A DNA stretch of 64,000 nt. Source: Epiperipatus broadwayi (Eukaryota; Onychophora; Udeonychophora; Euonychophora; Peripatidae). This document shows positions 11,920-23,500 of this stretch, in pieces. Each line of letters starts with the position of its first letter. Position 1 is the first letter of the stretch. The DNA is taken from contig JAQFVV010006701.1 of the NCBI GenBank assembly GCA_028023455.1, positions 1-64,000 of the forward strand, written 5' to 3'. The notes under the pieces were generated by a model. It was not told where the DNA came from and did not search any database. It saw only the letters and a program-made list of their open reading frames with translations. A program made the position numbers and the translations under genes.

Positions 11920-13285
11920 AAAATATTTTTGAATAAAGGTCTATATTTAAGTATAGTATTAGTCAACATATTGTAAAAATTAATTATAAATGTAAATTTT
12001 TATGGAAAATATATGTTTTTATATTCAAAATCTATTAATAAAGAATAAAAAATTTAGCTCACACTTTCTGATGTTGACTGAAACTCCACTCAACAGGTAG
12101 GGATAAACAGTTAGCTCTTTAAAGCATCATATAAGGTGGAATAGAAGGAATAGTTGACTCTTTTTAATACCATCTAGAGCAACAGAAACAATTTTTTTTT
12201 GCTAAAATATTGCCATCTGCAGATTTTTTTAAAACTAAAATATTTTTAGACTAAGCTTGGTTTTTGCAGTAAAGTGAGCATAAAATAAAAAAAAAATAAT
12301 ATGCAGTTTTTCATCATAATAATCAGAGAAGAGATTAATTTATTATGATGTTCCAAAAGTTTTTTGAACTATCTAAAAATATTCATTTGCCCAAAAAGGG
12401 AAAATGATATGTAAGAGGTTTACTCATTTATGTTTAAATAATAATGAAGAAATATAGCTAACTTAGATATTGGCACAGTTACATTTTAGCTAGCATATGA
12501 ATAACAAGAAAAGAGAAGGATTCCTCTTGTGCATGTCTATTTATAGGTTTCTACCATGTGATTAATTTCATCAACCATTCTCACTCAAATTTATTAACTC
12601 TTTTTATCCTTTTCGCCAAAATTTCCTATAGTTTCCATGGATTCAATATTTTTGCAGACGATAATAAAGTCTTTGAAGAAATTATATTGTCCATCTTCAT
12701 AAAATAATTTTAAAATTACAAAACAATATTTTTAAAATATATCTAAATATAAATACTACATTTCCACAAAATTAAATATACACATTATAATATTGAAAAT
12801 AAATATTTAAATTAGAAATATTAAAATAAGTCATTTTATTTTGTTTACTGTTCTCACAATAATTGATATTTCATTTTAAAATTAAAATATCTTTATATTA
12901 CACATCCTTTTTTTAAAAAAATAGTAACCCATTAAATTTTAAAATAGATCGAAGAAACACAAAATAAACATATGTGCACGTACATACATTCGAATATTAT
13001 AATAAAGTTATATTATTATCGTAAATCATTTTAATATTACATAAAAATTAATATCAATATTGCTTTATTAATCTTATTTTAAATAACTTGTTCACATATT
13101 TGTAATATTAGGGTGTTTTCACAGTGAATTGTCCCTTTTAAAATTTAACTTAATGTACGTGTGTCGACATTTAACTTTAATAGTATATATATTTATCACG
13201 AGTTTAAAATTGTTACAAAATCTCAAAAGTTATAATATACTAGATGCGAGATGACATCTTGTATCATAAAAGTGTTTTACATACA
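11920..13285. other. AT-rich non-coding sequence
   Basis: No gene recognised. The piece at 12090-12185 is a little richer in GC but has no identifiable content. Confidence 0.5.
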
Positions 13286-13388
13286 TGTCAAGCGTTGGTG
13301 GTTGAGAGGTCAGCACAGCTGCCTTACAAGCAGTTGTCATGGGTTAGTGGGTTCGCTTCCTGGCCGATGCTATGACACATAAAAAAAA
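13286..13388 (+). mobile_element. tRNA-derived SINE, copy 3
   Basis: TGTCA, a TGGTGGTTGAGAGG A box, an anticodon-like arm with CTTACAA loop, GGTTCGCTTCC B box, then GATGCTATGACA and an A-tract. It matches the 38.9 kb copy across its length with scattered transitions. No convincing target duplication. Confidence 0.85.
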
Positions 13389-13488
13389 GATACAAAACAT
13401 AAATTAATATTATTATCGTCACAATAAGTCAATAAGAATATTTAAGTTAACTGTATTATAGAATTTTAGGAGGGTTAAACAATCATTG

Positions 13489-13490
<2 letters not shown>

Positions 13491-13524
<34 letters not shown>

Positions 13525-13806
13525 AACAAAATAAATATAATAATCAAAATATTCTAAAATAACACTATAAAATTTGAATATGCCTATATGAAATTAAACA
13601 TAAAATCTTAGCTGTAGCCAACTTGCAGCATTTTATGTGATTTTGAGTTTGCTACTCAAGTTGGTGTAATATACTGTAAGTTGGCAATAGCAAAGATTTT
13701 ATGTTACTCAATATGGCGTACAATGCTGTATGTTGGCTATAGCAAAGATTTTATGTTTAATTTTTTTATAGGCATATTCAAATTTTGTAGTGTTATTTTA
13801 GAATAT
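13491..13806. repeat. TA microsatellite and inverted repeat bordering the Penelope-like block
   Basis: A TA run at about 13492-13520 is followed by an inverted repeat (about 13546-13612 against 13735-13806) whose arms contain ACATAAAATCTT, TATAGGCATATTCAAATTT and TAACACTA. Between the arms, GTTGGC-ATAGCAAAGATTTTATGTT occurs twice in direct orientation. TA runs commonly sit at Penelope-like element junctions in this window. Confidence 0.65.
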
Positions 13807-13820
13807 ATATATATTATAAA

Positions 13821-14760
13821 ATGTGATGAAACATTATCAATATCAGTTTACAGAAAATCCACCCATACAAACAGATATCTTGATTTTAATTCTCATCATC
13901 ATCCTGCACAAATTTTTTCTGTAGCAAAAAATCTTTTGAGTAGAGCTTATAATTTATCTGATAAAAACATCTTACTCAAGAAATAGAACTTACAAAAAAT
14001 ATTCTACTTTCTAATAATTATAATAAAAACATCATATGTAAGGCTTTACATAACATTAATACTAAAAATAAAAAAGAGGATAGAATTGACAATTCCTCTT
14101 TTAATAGAGTAATTTTACCTTACACTAAAAGGGTTACTGATAAAATCAGTAAAGACTATCTTGTTTTAATATAAAGACTACTTTTTCTACTGGCAAAAAA
14201 ATATTGGTGATTTTTTATATAAACCTAAAGACAGAATATTTTTGGAACACCAAGGAGTTTATGAAATTCCATGTTTGCAGTGCTCAAGAAGCTATGTGGG
14301 TCAGTCTAATAGATGAATAAATGTCAGAATTAAGGAACATAAAAATGATTTTAATCAAAAAATTAGCACATCAGTTTTTACTTCCTATTTTTTAGAAATT
14401 GGTCACAAACCTGATTTTGACAATACAAAAATACTTGCTAATTTGGAAAAATATGATTTAAGAACCATGAGAGAGTCAATTGAAATATTAAAGAGACCTA
14501 CTGGTTTTAATAGGGCTGACAAAGCACAACATATTCCTGCTATGTGGAAACCTATCATTTTATCTAATATTAACTTGAAATTAATAGGTGAAAAAACTGA
14601 GGGAAATAAACATTTGATAAGCCTCATATTGTAAATGCTGAACTACTTCAAGTTGAATCTCACTTCTCATCTCGCACTGAGTCATGTTATTGTTTGAGAT
14701 CGAATGATTGTTCTTTCAAAAGTTAACCTTGATAATGGCGGTTACTAGTCTGTCAAAATA
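13821..14760 (+). pseudogene. Penelope-like element family 2, copy 1: RT C-terminus plus GIY-YIG nuclease
   Basis: Begins inside the thumb region that follows the RT palm in Penelope-like proteins (SVYRKSTHTNRYLDFNSHHH, a hallmark block), then shifts frame near 13982 into IELTKNILLSNNYNKNIICK. The nuclease domain follows: VYEIPCLQCSRSYVGQSNR, an in-frame TGA, then INVRIKEHKNDFNQK. The C-terminal part (ILANLEKYDLRTMRESIEIL) stays open to 14634. At least one frameshift and one stop disrupt it, and the RT palm motifs are absent, so it is a 5'-truncated dead copy. A UTR with CUUGAUAAUGGCGG may be a hammerhead relic. A second copy follows head to tail. Confidence 0.85.
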
Positions 14761-14835
14761 TCGGATTGTAATGCAAAATAATACACGGTTTGTAAACAAA
14801 AAAATTTCTGTTTTATATATATATATATATATAAT

Positions 14836-15700
14836 GGTTACAGTAAGGCCATCATATACAAGGTTTTACATAGCACTGATACTAAAAAGAAAAAAGAGGA
14901 TAAAATTGATAATTCAAGTGGTTTCAGGGTATAGTAAAGGAATTACTGATAATATTAGTAGAAGACTATCTAATTGTAACAAAAAGACTATTTTTTCCAC
15001 TAGCAAAAAAAAATTTGGTGTTTTTTCCATCAACCTAAAAACAGAGTACTTTTGGAATACCAAAGTGTTTATGAAATTGCAATATTTGCAGTGATTGAAA
15101 GGCTATGTATGTCAACCCAATAGATGAATTAATGTCATAATTAAGAAACATAAAACTGCCTTCAATCAGAAGTTAAATATATCAGCTTTTACTTCAATTT
15201 TTTTAGAAAGTGTCCACAAACCTGACTTTGATAATGTTAAAATATTAGCTAATTTGGAAAAGTATAATTTGAGAACTATAAGGGAGACAGATGATATATT
15301 AAAAAGGCCAACTGATTTAAACAAAATTGATGAATAACAATGTATTCCAGAATTGTGAAGACACTTATTTTATTTCTTTCTTTCTTTTAATATAAACTTG
15401 AAATCAATTGATGGTAAAACAGAAAAAAATTAACATTGTATTAACCCTTATATTCTGAATGCTCAACTATTTCATGCTTCATCTAATTTTTTATCTTATA
15501 CTGAATCTTGTTACTATTTGAGCTGTGACAGTTTTTCCTTAAATGCTTAATCTTGAGAATGGTGGATGCTGTTTCCTCAAAATGTTGGTGAAGTAACCCA
15601 AAATAATACATGGTTTAACTCAAAAACTATTTTATTTACATCATATAACCATGAAAACTTTATATATCTATAAAAGACATTTTGCGGGTTTATCCATGTT
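14836..15700 (+). pseudogene. Penelope-like element family 2, copy 2 (more decayed)
   Basis: Direct-orientation repeat of the preceding copy, joined at a TA run (14815-14834). It starts further 3' than copy 1, around NGYSKAIIYKVLHSTDTKKK. It reads through a nuclease remnant (FMKLQYLQ, stop, LKGYVCQPNR, stop, INVIIKKHKTAFNQK) and a C-terminal block (ILANLEKYNLRTIRETDDIL). Several stops, plus the change of IKEH to IKKH, show long decay. The head-to-tail partial duplication is the usual Penelope-like layout. The UTR contains CUUGAGAAUGGUGG, a possible ribozyme remnant. Confidence 0.8.
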
Positions 15701-15721
15701 AAAAAATTTATATATATATCG

Positions 15722-15862
15722 TCATATATCACATGACTTCAACTTCACTTGATAGGCTTGTAATTATAAAATAAATTAATGAGCATGCTAATAGCTCTTG
15801 TTGATAAAGCTTATTAGAGCTATTAGCATGTTCTTTATTTTATTTTATTTATATATCAAACT
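15722..15862. repeat. Short inverted repeat related to family B ends
   Basis: AATGAGCATGCTAATAGCTC and AGAGCTATTAGCATGTTC face each other around a loop holding AAAGCTTATTAGAG. The same end module closes the family B hairpins at 30.1 and 31.2 kb. No ribozyme core is left, so this is a remnant of the arm only. Confidence 0.65.
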
Positions 15863-16155
15863 ACTTTAACAGGTAATGACTTGTAAAATTAAGCTCAATA
15901 ACAATGGTGACTTGAGGATTACAGGTATCTAATTGAAACTCAAGTTATAATCCCTGATGCTTAAACGTCACAATCTTTTAAACAATCAAATCTTGAGATT
16001 TTATTATTTTTTTCATATTTTGTCAGGACACTTTATATTTCTTTATTAGTGTAAAAATTTCTGAACACTCCTCGTATTATACATATCAGGTATGTTAAAA
16101 GTAATACTTATCTAAATCTCCACATTTATGTTCAGAGCCTAAAATTCTCTCTGTA

Positions 16156-16188
<33 letters not shown>

Positions 16189-16189
16189 G

Positions 16190-16465
16190 ATAAACAAAAC
16201 AAGTCATAAATTTCATAAACTTGCTTATAGCTTGCATTTAATGGTCACTAGATGGAGCTTTACCAATACCTCCATACAAGCTTTGTTTACGTAAACACTG
16301 AGAGAGACAGAATTCAATATCTCTTTTGTTGTCTCCACCTTTAGATCAGCTGATTTCAAGCTAATTGGCTATCATCAGTGAAGGGTAGGGACTAGAAACT
16401 AGATCTAAACACTGACTCTAAACTCAGCATTTATGAAACATGTTTCTATCAGCTTGCAAGCATGA
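16190..16465 (-). repeat. Hammerhead repeat family B copy next to a TA microsatellite
   Basis: A TA run at 16151-16188 adjoins the copy. Minus-strand order: CATAAATGCTGAGTTTAGAG, GATCTAGTTTCTAGTCCC, the ribozyme core, GAGATATTGAATTC, TAAACAAAGCTTG, then a block with GGTAAAGCTCCATCTAGTGA. It has the best-preserved catalytic core of the family. Confidence 0.75.
16338..16384 (-). ncRNA. Hammerhead ribozyme motif with full catalytic core (family B)
   Basis: Minus strand: stem I CCUUCA pairs with UAAAGG (five of six). Core CUGAUGA is intact. Stem II AGC/GCU closes around CAAUUA, with a U-U mismatch at the base. GAAA is intact. Stem III is A15.1-U16.1 plus U-A and C-G around an AGCU tetraloop. Cleavage triplet AUC. 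All core nucleotides known to be needed in hammerheads are present; real cleavage would depend on stem I loop contacts, which I cannot judge. Confidence 0.75.
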
Positions 16466-17910
16466 TTTTTTCAGATACGTAAATATCTTCAAATCCAGTT
16501 AAACAAACTAGACAGCTACATGGGTCTGAATATATATATATATATATGAAACATTGGTTTTTCAGCTTAAACAATCAACTGTAAATCTGTCTACTTTCAA
16601 TGCTTTAAAAACTTCACCAGTACAAATCTCACACAGGCTGTGACATTTAATCAGATTATGAACCCTTGAAATTTATATACACAATAATTAGCAGTTGTAA
16701 AGTGGAATATATTTAACCAATCAGATTTAATTTTCTTTTCTATCTGCTGTCATCACTGTATTATTTCTTCTTATAACAGTTATTATTCTTTAATAGAGAA
16801 TGACATTAACTTTCTAAATTGACAACAATTTCTGTCCACTTTTATAACATTTTTTGGAACAGCTAATATCACACTACAAAGATTATTTTTGTAACAATCA
16901 CTGATAGAAATTAAGTGTATTCAAGCAGAGTGTAAATTTATCAGACTTATCATTTGTATAAGGTAATGACTGTTTTCTGTCCACTTTTGATATTTTTGTG
17001 GAAGAGTAAATGATAATTGCATCACAGAAATGCATATAAGATGTAGATATATGAAAATTCCAATGAGATGCTATTTAAGTAGTGTTTCAGTAAAATCTTA
17101 ATTACTTTTTTCTTTAGAAATCACAAAAAATATTAATATGAAATCTAAATTGTAAAGACAGTATTCAGTGCATCAATATTAAAAATCATCTCTCAATGCT
17201 GCCTCTGACCTGTGCAATTTAATCCAATGATAAATTGATAAATTTAAAAACTGAAAGTCCTTGGATTGAAGTTCAATTCTATAATTTCCCATGTTTAAAT
17301 ACCACATTTCTTCCAATTGATGAATCACTCAATTATTATGATGCTATTCTTAAAAAACTACAGACAAAGATGAACTATTATTCATCTATTTATCACGAGA
17401 TCAGGTCTACAACTTTACTACCTGATACATTACTGAAAATTAATGGATGGGTGAAATAAAATTTTAGACTTCTAACTTCGTGTCAGGTTTTCATCATTTG
17501 CATCTATCTAAAGATATTGCTCCCAGAGGAGAAACTTTTTTTCTTTTATATTCACAGTATTAAAAGAGATGTTGAAAATACCAACCTAGATTTATCTTTT
17601 TCAGAATTATTGACAATTTTTCTCACTAAGTTTAGCATCAAATTATTCACTCGAGAAATCTTTAGACATAAATTTTTTAAATCAATGTCTTTTCTTTTCT
17701 TTAAAAAAATAATTTAAACCATGCATTGAAAAAAAAAGTTTTAAAAATTCTACTACAAGGAATATAATTTACACATGATTTTGCAATCATAATTATTTCT
17801 CTCCTTAAGCAAAAAAATATACAAGTAAACTTATAAAACAATCATCTATAATTGGGCGATATACCCTTGCCAACATAGACAATATGAAAAATAAAATGAC
17901 ATTAAAGTTT
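16466..17910. other. Mostly unassigned sequence
   Basis: A TA run lies at about 16529-16546, and next to it a minus-strand block (CUGGUGAAG, then GAAAGUAG) vaguely like a decayed ribozyme. Frames at 17235-17459 (74 codons) and 17517-17717 are open and could be debris of the RT-like fragment downstream, but I do not recognise them. Confidence 0.4.
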
Positions 17911-17960
17911 TACTTATATGTATAGGTAGATGATGTGTTATTCAAAATACTTTATCCATG
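17900..17960 (+). pseudogene. Possible decayed reverse transcriptase fragment
   Basis: One frame reads FYLYV, stop, VDDVLFKI. A one- or two-base loss would turn this into the YRYVDDVLF palm motif C typical of Penelope-like RTs. No motif A or B was found upstream, and no reading frame is continuous. Chance resemblance is possible. Confidence 0.3.
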
Positions 17961-20033
17961 GTAAATAACAATTATCAATTATTAAAGTGTGTATGTTGAT
18001 GTTTTACATTTTTGTACCTTATCAGAGTTAACTGTATGGGCCATTAGCAAAAAAAAAGACCAATTGATTTTTAAATGTCAATAAGTGAAACTAATATAAG
18101 ACAAAATGTAATATCAATGAAAAAGTGAATAAACTAAAATAAAGCAGCACTAGATATGTGATTAACAAAGGTACAATTTATGGGCAACTGAATTTATAAA
18201 GTGAATTCCAATTGTTGTAAAAAATCTTTAAAGAAATCATGTTAAATATATGAATGACTTATAAAAAATTGCTAGACTAATACAAAGAGAAATAAATGCA
18301 AATCTAAAGGAAAATAAATTAAACTCTGGAAAATATTCATTTTGAAATTGTTGAAATATCAATTGACCTCTTACAGAACATTTCACATTTATTATCACCA
18401 GTAATTCAACAGAACAAAAGAGATATAATAAAATATATCAACTCATTTGTTAATAAAGTTAAATTATTGTTCAAATTCATATTTCAGGTTAATGTCAAAT
18501 TGAGCATTGGATACTTCTATGAATAGAAACTGATTTGCTATGTTTCATGTAACATCAACTAAATCCCAAGTAATTGAAGATGTCAGTTCCCATGCATACA
18601 TTTAGTTGATTTTTCATAAAACAATGCTGTACATAAGACAGAAGATTTCTTTTCAGGGCATAAATAAATAACATTAACAGAATATATATATATATAGTAC
18701 TTACAGACATTTGAGATGAGTTTCAGGATGTGGTAAAATGTAGGTCTTTTTTTTTGTATGATTTTGATGATAGATACGTTAAACTATAAAGCATTTAACT
18801 GTGTTGCTATGACAATGATAATAATGTTAGAAAAAAGGTTTATTACTAATAAAATTGTAAATTGACATTATTTATTTTAAAATGGATATGTGAGTAATAA
18901 AGCATAAAGTTTGGATATTATTGTTCTTTTTTTATTATATATATTTTTGTTACTGCATTCATAATAATAAATAATCAACATTAAAACAAAATGTCTAATA
19001 GGTCTATTCATTTGTTATTTTATTTGTATGGTATTGTACTGAAAAAATATATATGAAAATATATTATAAATTGTTTAATTTGTGTTAGAATGAAAGAATG
19101 GTATTTATATTATGAAACATAAATGTTTGTCATATATAATAATTCTACAGTATTTATTTTCTTTGTTGTATAATATGATTCCTATTTATGAAATGCTGAC
19201 TAGAGTTGATTAAAGAAGGAATAAAATATATTGCTAGAGTTACAATGATGTCAATGCCAAAAGTTATAAATAAAACTGAATAAAAAAAACTAGGTCTCTC
19301 TACTGTCGTTTTCAATAAAAGTGAATCTAAGTTCCTTATGATTTTTTAAAATTTATTTTTAAAAGTATATAAATGTAAAATGGATGTAGGCTGAAAACAA
19401 TAATGTTTGTTCACTGACTGGGCAGGGTGATTGAATTTGTGAGAGATGACAATTTATTGAAATATGAAAATGAATTCTTAGCATTTTGAAACCATTGAAA
19501 TGATCTTTGCTTTTAAAAAATACTTGATCTTACCTACTTTTTAATGATGAAAAGGAAATGTTAACAATAAAAAATGGACACTAAGATTACATGCATCTAA
19601 TGATATAATTTATTAAGCCTGATGCATTATTTATATATGGGATAAAACTTGATTTAATTTTTATAGCATAGTAATGGGTGGAACCAATAGCTAAGGTATT
19701 TTATTATTGGCTAAATAAAAGGGTAAGGATATCTACATTGCATGGTCATGTATACAATTAGTGTTTGCACACTTATAACCTTATGTAGATCAAATATCTG
19801 CTGAATAAAAAGATAATTTGGATATTTAGAAAACATAGGAATTAACCCAAATGTATTTTGGATCTCATAGCTTTTCACAATATTTCTAATTATTCTGGAA
19901 TAAGATTATGTTGAATCATACTTTTAAAAAAATAAGCATTTGAACTATGGTACTATTTTGGAAAGTCCATATTTAAAGACTATTATTCAAGTCATTTGCT
20001 TATATTTATCATTATTATTGCTATATATATATA
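17961..20033. other. AT-rich non-coding sequence
   Basis: No gene or repeat structure recognised. A short TA run occurs at 18680-18696. Confidence 0.45.
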
Positions 20034-20085
20034 TCATATTATTATTACTATTTGCGGGATATTCCGTGTAGTGAAAAAGCTAAAT

Positions 20086-20128
20086 GCTGACATTTCAGTA
20101 CAATATCAAGTACCTTCCTCAGAGTGTC
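20086..20128 (-). ncRNA. Hammerhead ribozyme-like motif, mirror copy
   Basis: Minus-strand counterpart of the 20.17 kb motif in the left arm of the palindrome. The core boxes CUGAGGA and GAAA and the GUAC-based stem II are intact, with AUGU closing the minimal stem III. Confidence 0.55.
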
Positions 20129-20159
20129 CTCTTTCTCAAATCATAAGAATGAGAAAGAG

Positions 20160-20208
20160 GACGTTCTGAGGAAGGTACTTGATATTGTACTGAAACATCA
20201 GCATTTAG
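20160..20208 (+). ncRNA. Hammerhead ribozyme-like motif, Penelope type
   Basis: CUGAGGA (20166-20172) is a permitted core since position 7 is free. Stem II GGUAC pairs with GUACU around UUGAUAUU, then GAAA and CAUC with AGC beyond. Stem III is reduced to the minimal form reported for Penelope-like hammerheads, which work best as dimers. The mirror copy in the left arm (CUGAGGA = complement of 20116-20122) reads GAAA then UGUC. Confidence 0.6.
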
Positions 20209-20254
20209 CTTTTTCACTACACGGAATATCCCGCAAATAGTAATAATAATATGA

Positions 20255-20281
20255 CATCTTTTATCCGTGAAAATATTAGAA

Positions 20282-20322
<41 letters not shown>

Positions 20323-20570
20323 TTAAAATGTATACTATTTATTAATAGATATATTAGTATAATTTTAGGTTAAGTAGTGATATATTTATATACCTAAATG
20401 TATGAGAGTTATGTCTTTCTAAGATTAAATTCATATATTATAGTATAGTAATTATTATTTTAATTTAAAATATTCATTTTTTTAATTTATTGTTTATAAA
20501 TTAACTTTAGTTACATCACTTATATTAGGAGTTAAAAAGATATTATATTTTTAATATGTATCTATTTTAT
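20255..20570. other. AT-rich sequence with TA microsatellite
   Basis: A TA run at about 20287-20313 is followed by featureless AT-rich DNA. ATTTTAT at 20564-20570 is the likely left target duplication of the next element. Confidence 0.55.
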
Positions 20571-23500
20571 TGGTAGTCAGAGAGGGATAATACTGTCACC
20601 ATCAGATGGCGCTGTGACAACATCAACAACTGGCTCGAAGCCTGCAAGTGATAAATTTATATACAAAAGTAACTGAAAATTGACAAATAAAAATGCCTGA
20701 GGATATATATATCCAATAAATACATCAAAAGTACAAATTATAAAAAAAAAACAAGAAAATGCTATAAAATTCAAATTAAAAAAAAAATCGATGAAAATAC
20801 AAGAAAGATCTACCCCTCCCCTAAAATCAAAAATTCTTCAATTAACTTGAAAAATAAACATGCCTGAAGATATATATATATCCAAGAAATACATTGAAAG
20901 TACAAATTATAAAAAAAAAAACAAGAAAATGCTATAAAATTCAAATTAAAAAAAAAAAAATCGATGAAAATACGAAAAAGACCTACCCCCCCTAAAATCA
21001 AAAATTCTTCACTTAACTCAAAAAATAAACATGCCTGAGACAATATAGACCCAAGAAATACATCAAAAGAACAAATTATAAAAAAACCAAGAAAATGCTA
21101 TAAAATTCAAATTTAAAAAAAATCGATGAAAATACAAGAAAGAACTCCCTCCCCCCTAAAATCAAAGAAACATGGTGGACAAAGAGTGGAAAATCCAAAA
21201 ACATCAAATTATTTAACTTTCAACATAAATACTCATCTACAATCATATTGGAAAGCAATTAATTGCTCTCTGGCTTTCAAATTATTGCATATCTAAATTG
21301 AGCAATAATATTTAAATAATTAAAAAGCAATACAAAAACAATAATTATCAACGTAAAATCCACCCCTACCCCCAAAGTAGCTGAAATTGGCAAATTAAGT
21401 AGCTTTCAATATTTGCAAACAATAGATTTAAAAGCAATGGCTATATAAACTAAAAAGATTATCACATGAGAGAATCTATTTCTCAAATTAATTATTGATT
21501 GGTTTGAAATTATGGCATATCATCAAAAATAAGTCAAACATAAAATGTACCCTCTCCCTCAATGAAGAATTTCTATCCAAAAATAACTGAAATGGAAAAT
21601 TAAATCAAACAAATACTTCTAAAGTACAAATTAAAAAAAAAAACAACCCCAAAAAACACTATGCTCAAGAATTTGATCAAAAATAATTAAAATGGAAATA
21701 CAGAATTTGGTGTATTACTAAGAGATAATCCCCCTCCTGCATGAAGTTATAGCAAGTTATTCATTATTTATTGATTAATAATTATATCAAGTTTAAAATA
21801 GAGTTTAAAATAATCATTGATTACAGTTACAGGAAAAAAATATTATATTTATTGTCAAGAACGTTACAAGATTTTATTTTAACAAGAATTTAAATAAATA
21901 AGAATATTAAAATAGAGTTTTAAAAATATATTTGTAGAAATTTTACCAACTTTTTGTTCGAAGTTCAGTTCACCGCCATTTACACAATGATGAGTTGATT
22001 GATGTGCTGCCTTGTTTACAACTCTTCTTTAATTAAAATTATAAAATTTACCTTTCTATTCTTAAATTTCTTAGGTTAGCACTTTTATCAAAGGTGATTG
22101 ATCTCCATGTGAATAATAGCAGATTAAAAAAATATTTAACAGAAGACATTGACAAAACACTAGCAAAGTTATTTAAAGAAGTTGCTGATTGAAATATAGC
22201 ATATATAATATCCCAATGCAGTTTCAAATAACAAATGATTCTTCAGCATTTTGACAAAGCGAAAATATTTTCTTTAAAATTTACTTTAGTACCATATTCT
22301 GTGCACACTGGTAATTATATATAAGATGCATATTTCATTACATTTTATTTAAACAAAGTTGCAAATTGAAATATGATGTAATAGCTCTTTCTTACATTAA
22401 AAAATATAGGCGCAAACAATATCCTTCCACAAAATATAACACCTCCAATGCAATTCAAAATATGAAATGATTTTCTTTAATTAAAATTATCAAATAATAA
22501 ATGATTCTTCAGCATTTTGACAAAGAGAAATGATTTTCTTTAAAATATACTTTAGTACCATATTCTGGAAATTATATATAGATGCATATTTCATTATGTT
22601 TTATTTAAACAAAGTGGCAAATTGATATGTGACATAATAGCTCTTTATTACATTAAAAAAATAAATTTTAAATGTATATTTTAAAGAAAATAATTTCTCT
22701 TTGTCAAATTGCTGAAGAATCATTTATTATTTGATAATTTTAATTAAAGAAAATCATTTTGTATTTTGAATTGCATTGGTGGTGTTATATTTTGTGGAAG
22801 GATATTGTTTGCACCTATATTTTTTAATGTAAGAAAGAGCTATTATGTCACATTTCAATTTGCAACTTTGTTTAAATAAAATGTAATGAAATATGCATCT
22901 TATATATAATTACCACTGTGCATAGAATATGGTACTAAAGTAAATTTTAAAGAAAATATTTTCACTTTGTCAAAATGCTGAAGAATAATTTGTTATTTGA
23001 AAACGCATTGGGATATTATATATGCTATATTTCAATCAGCAACTGCTTTAGATAATTGTGTAAATGGCAGTGAACTGAACTTCGAACAAAAAGTTGGTAA
23101 AATTTCTACAAATATATTTTTAAAACTCTATTTTAATATTCTTATTTATTTAAATTCTTGTTAAAATAAAATCTTGTAATGTTCTTGACAATAAATATAA
23201 TATTTTTTCCTGTAACTGTAATCAATGATTATTTTAAACTCTATTTTAGATATAATTATTAATTAATAAATAATGAATAACTTGCTATAACTTCTTGTGG
23301 GAGAGGGGATTTATCTCTTAGTAATACACCAAATTCTGTATTTCCATTTTAATTATTTTTGATCGAATTCTTGAGCATAGTGTTTTTTTGGGATTGTTTT
23401 TTTTTAAATTTGTATTTTAGAAGTATTTGTTTGATTTAATTTGTCCATTTTAATTATTTTTGGATAGAAATTCTGCATTGGGGGAGGGGGTATTTTTTAC

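Larger units (their letters stand above)
20034..20254. repeat. Near-perfect 221-bp palindrome with hammerhead cores in both arms
   Basis: Arms of about 105 bp start ATTATTACTATTTGCGGG and mirror each other with very few differences around ATAAGAATGAG. Each arm, read outwards, carries CUGAGGA, a GGUAC/GUACU stem II and GAAA. The composition suits two inverted Penelope-like terminal fragments. The TA run at 20287-20313 is another sign of such an element. Confidence 0.85.

Noticed and set aside
13681-13830. First 45 codons of the 13681-13986 frame as protein sequence
   Set aside because: They come from the inverted repeat upstream; only the part from about 13821 matches Penelope-like protein.
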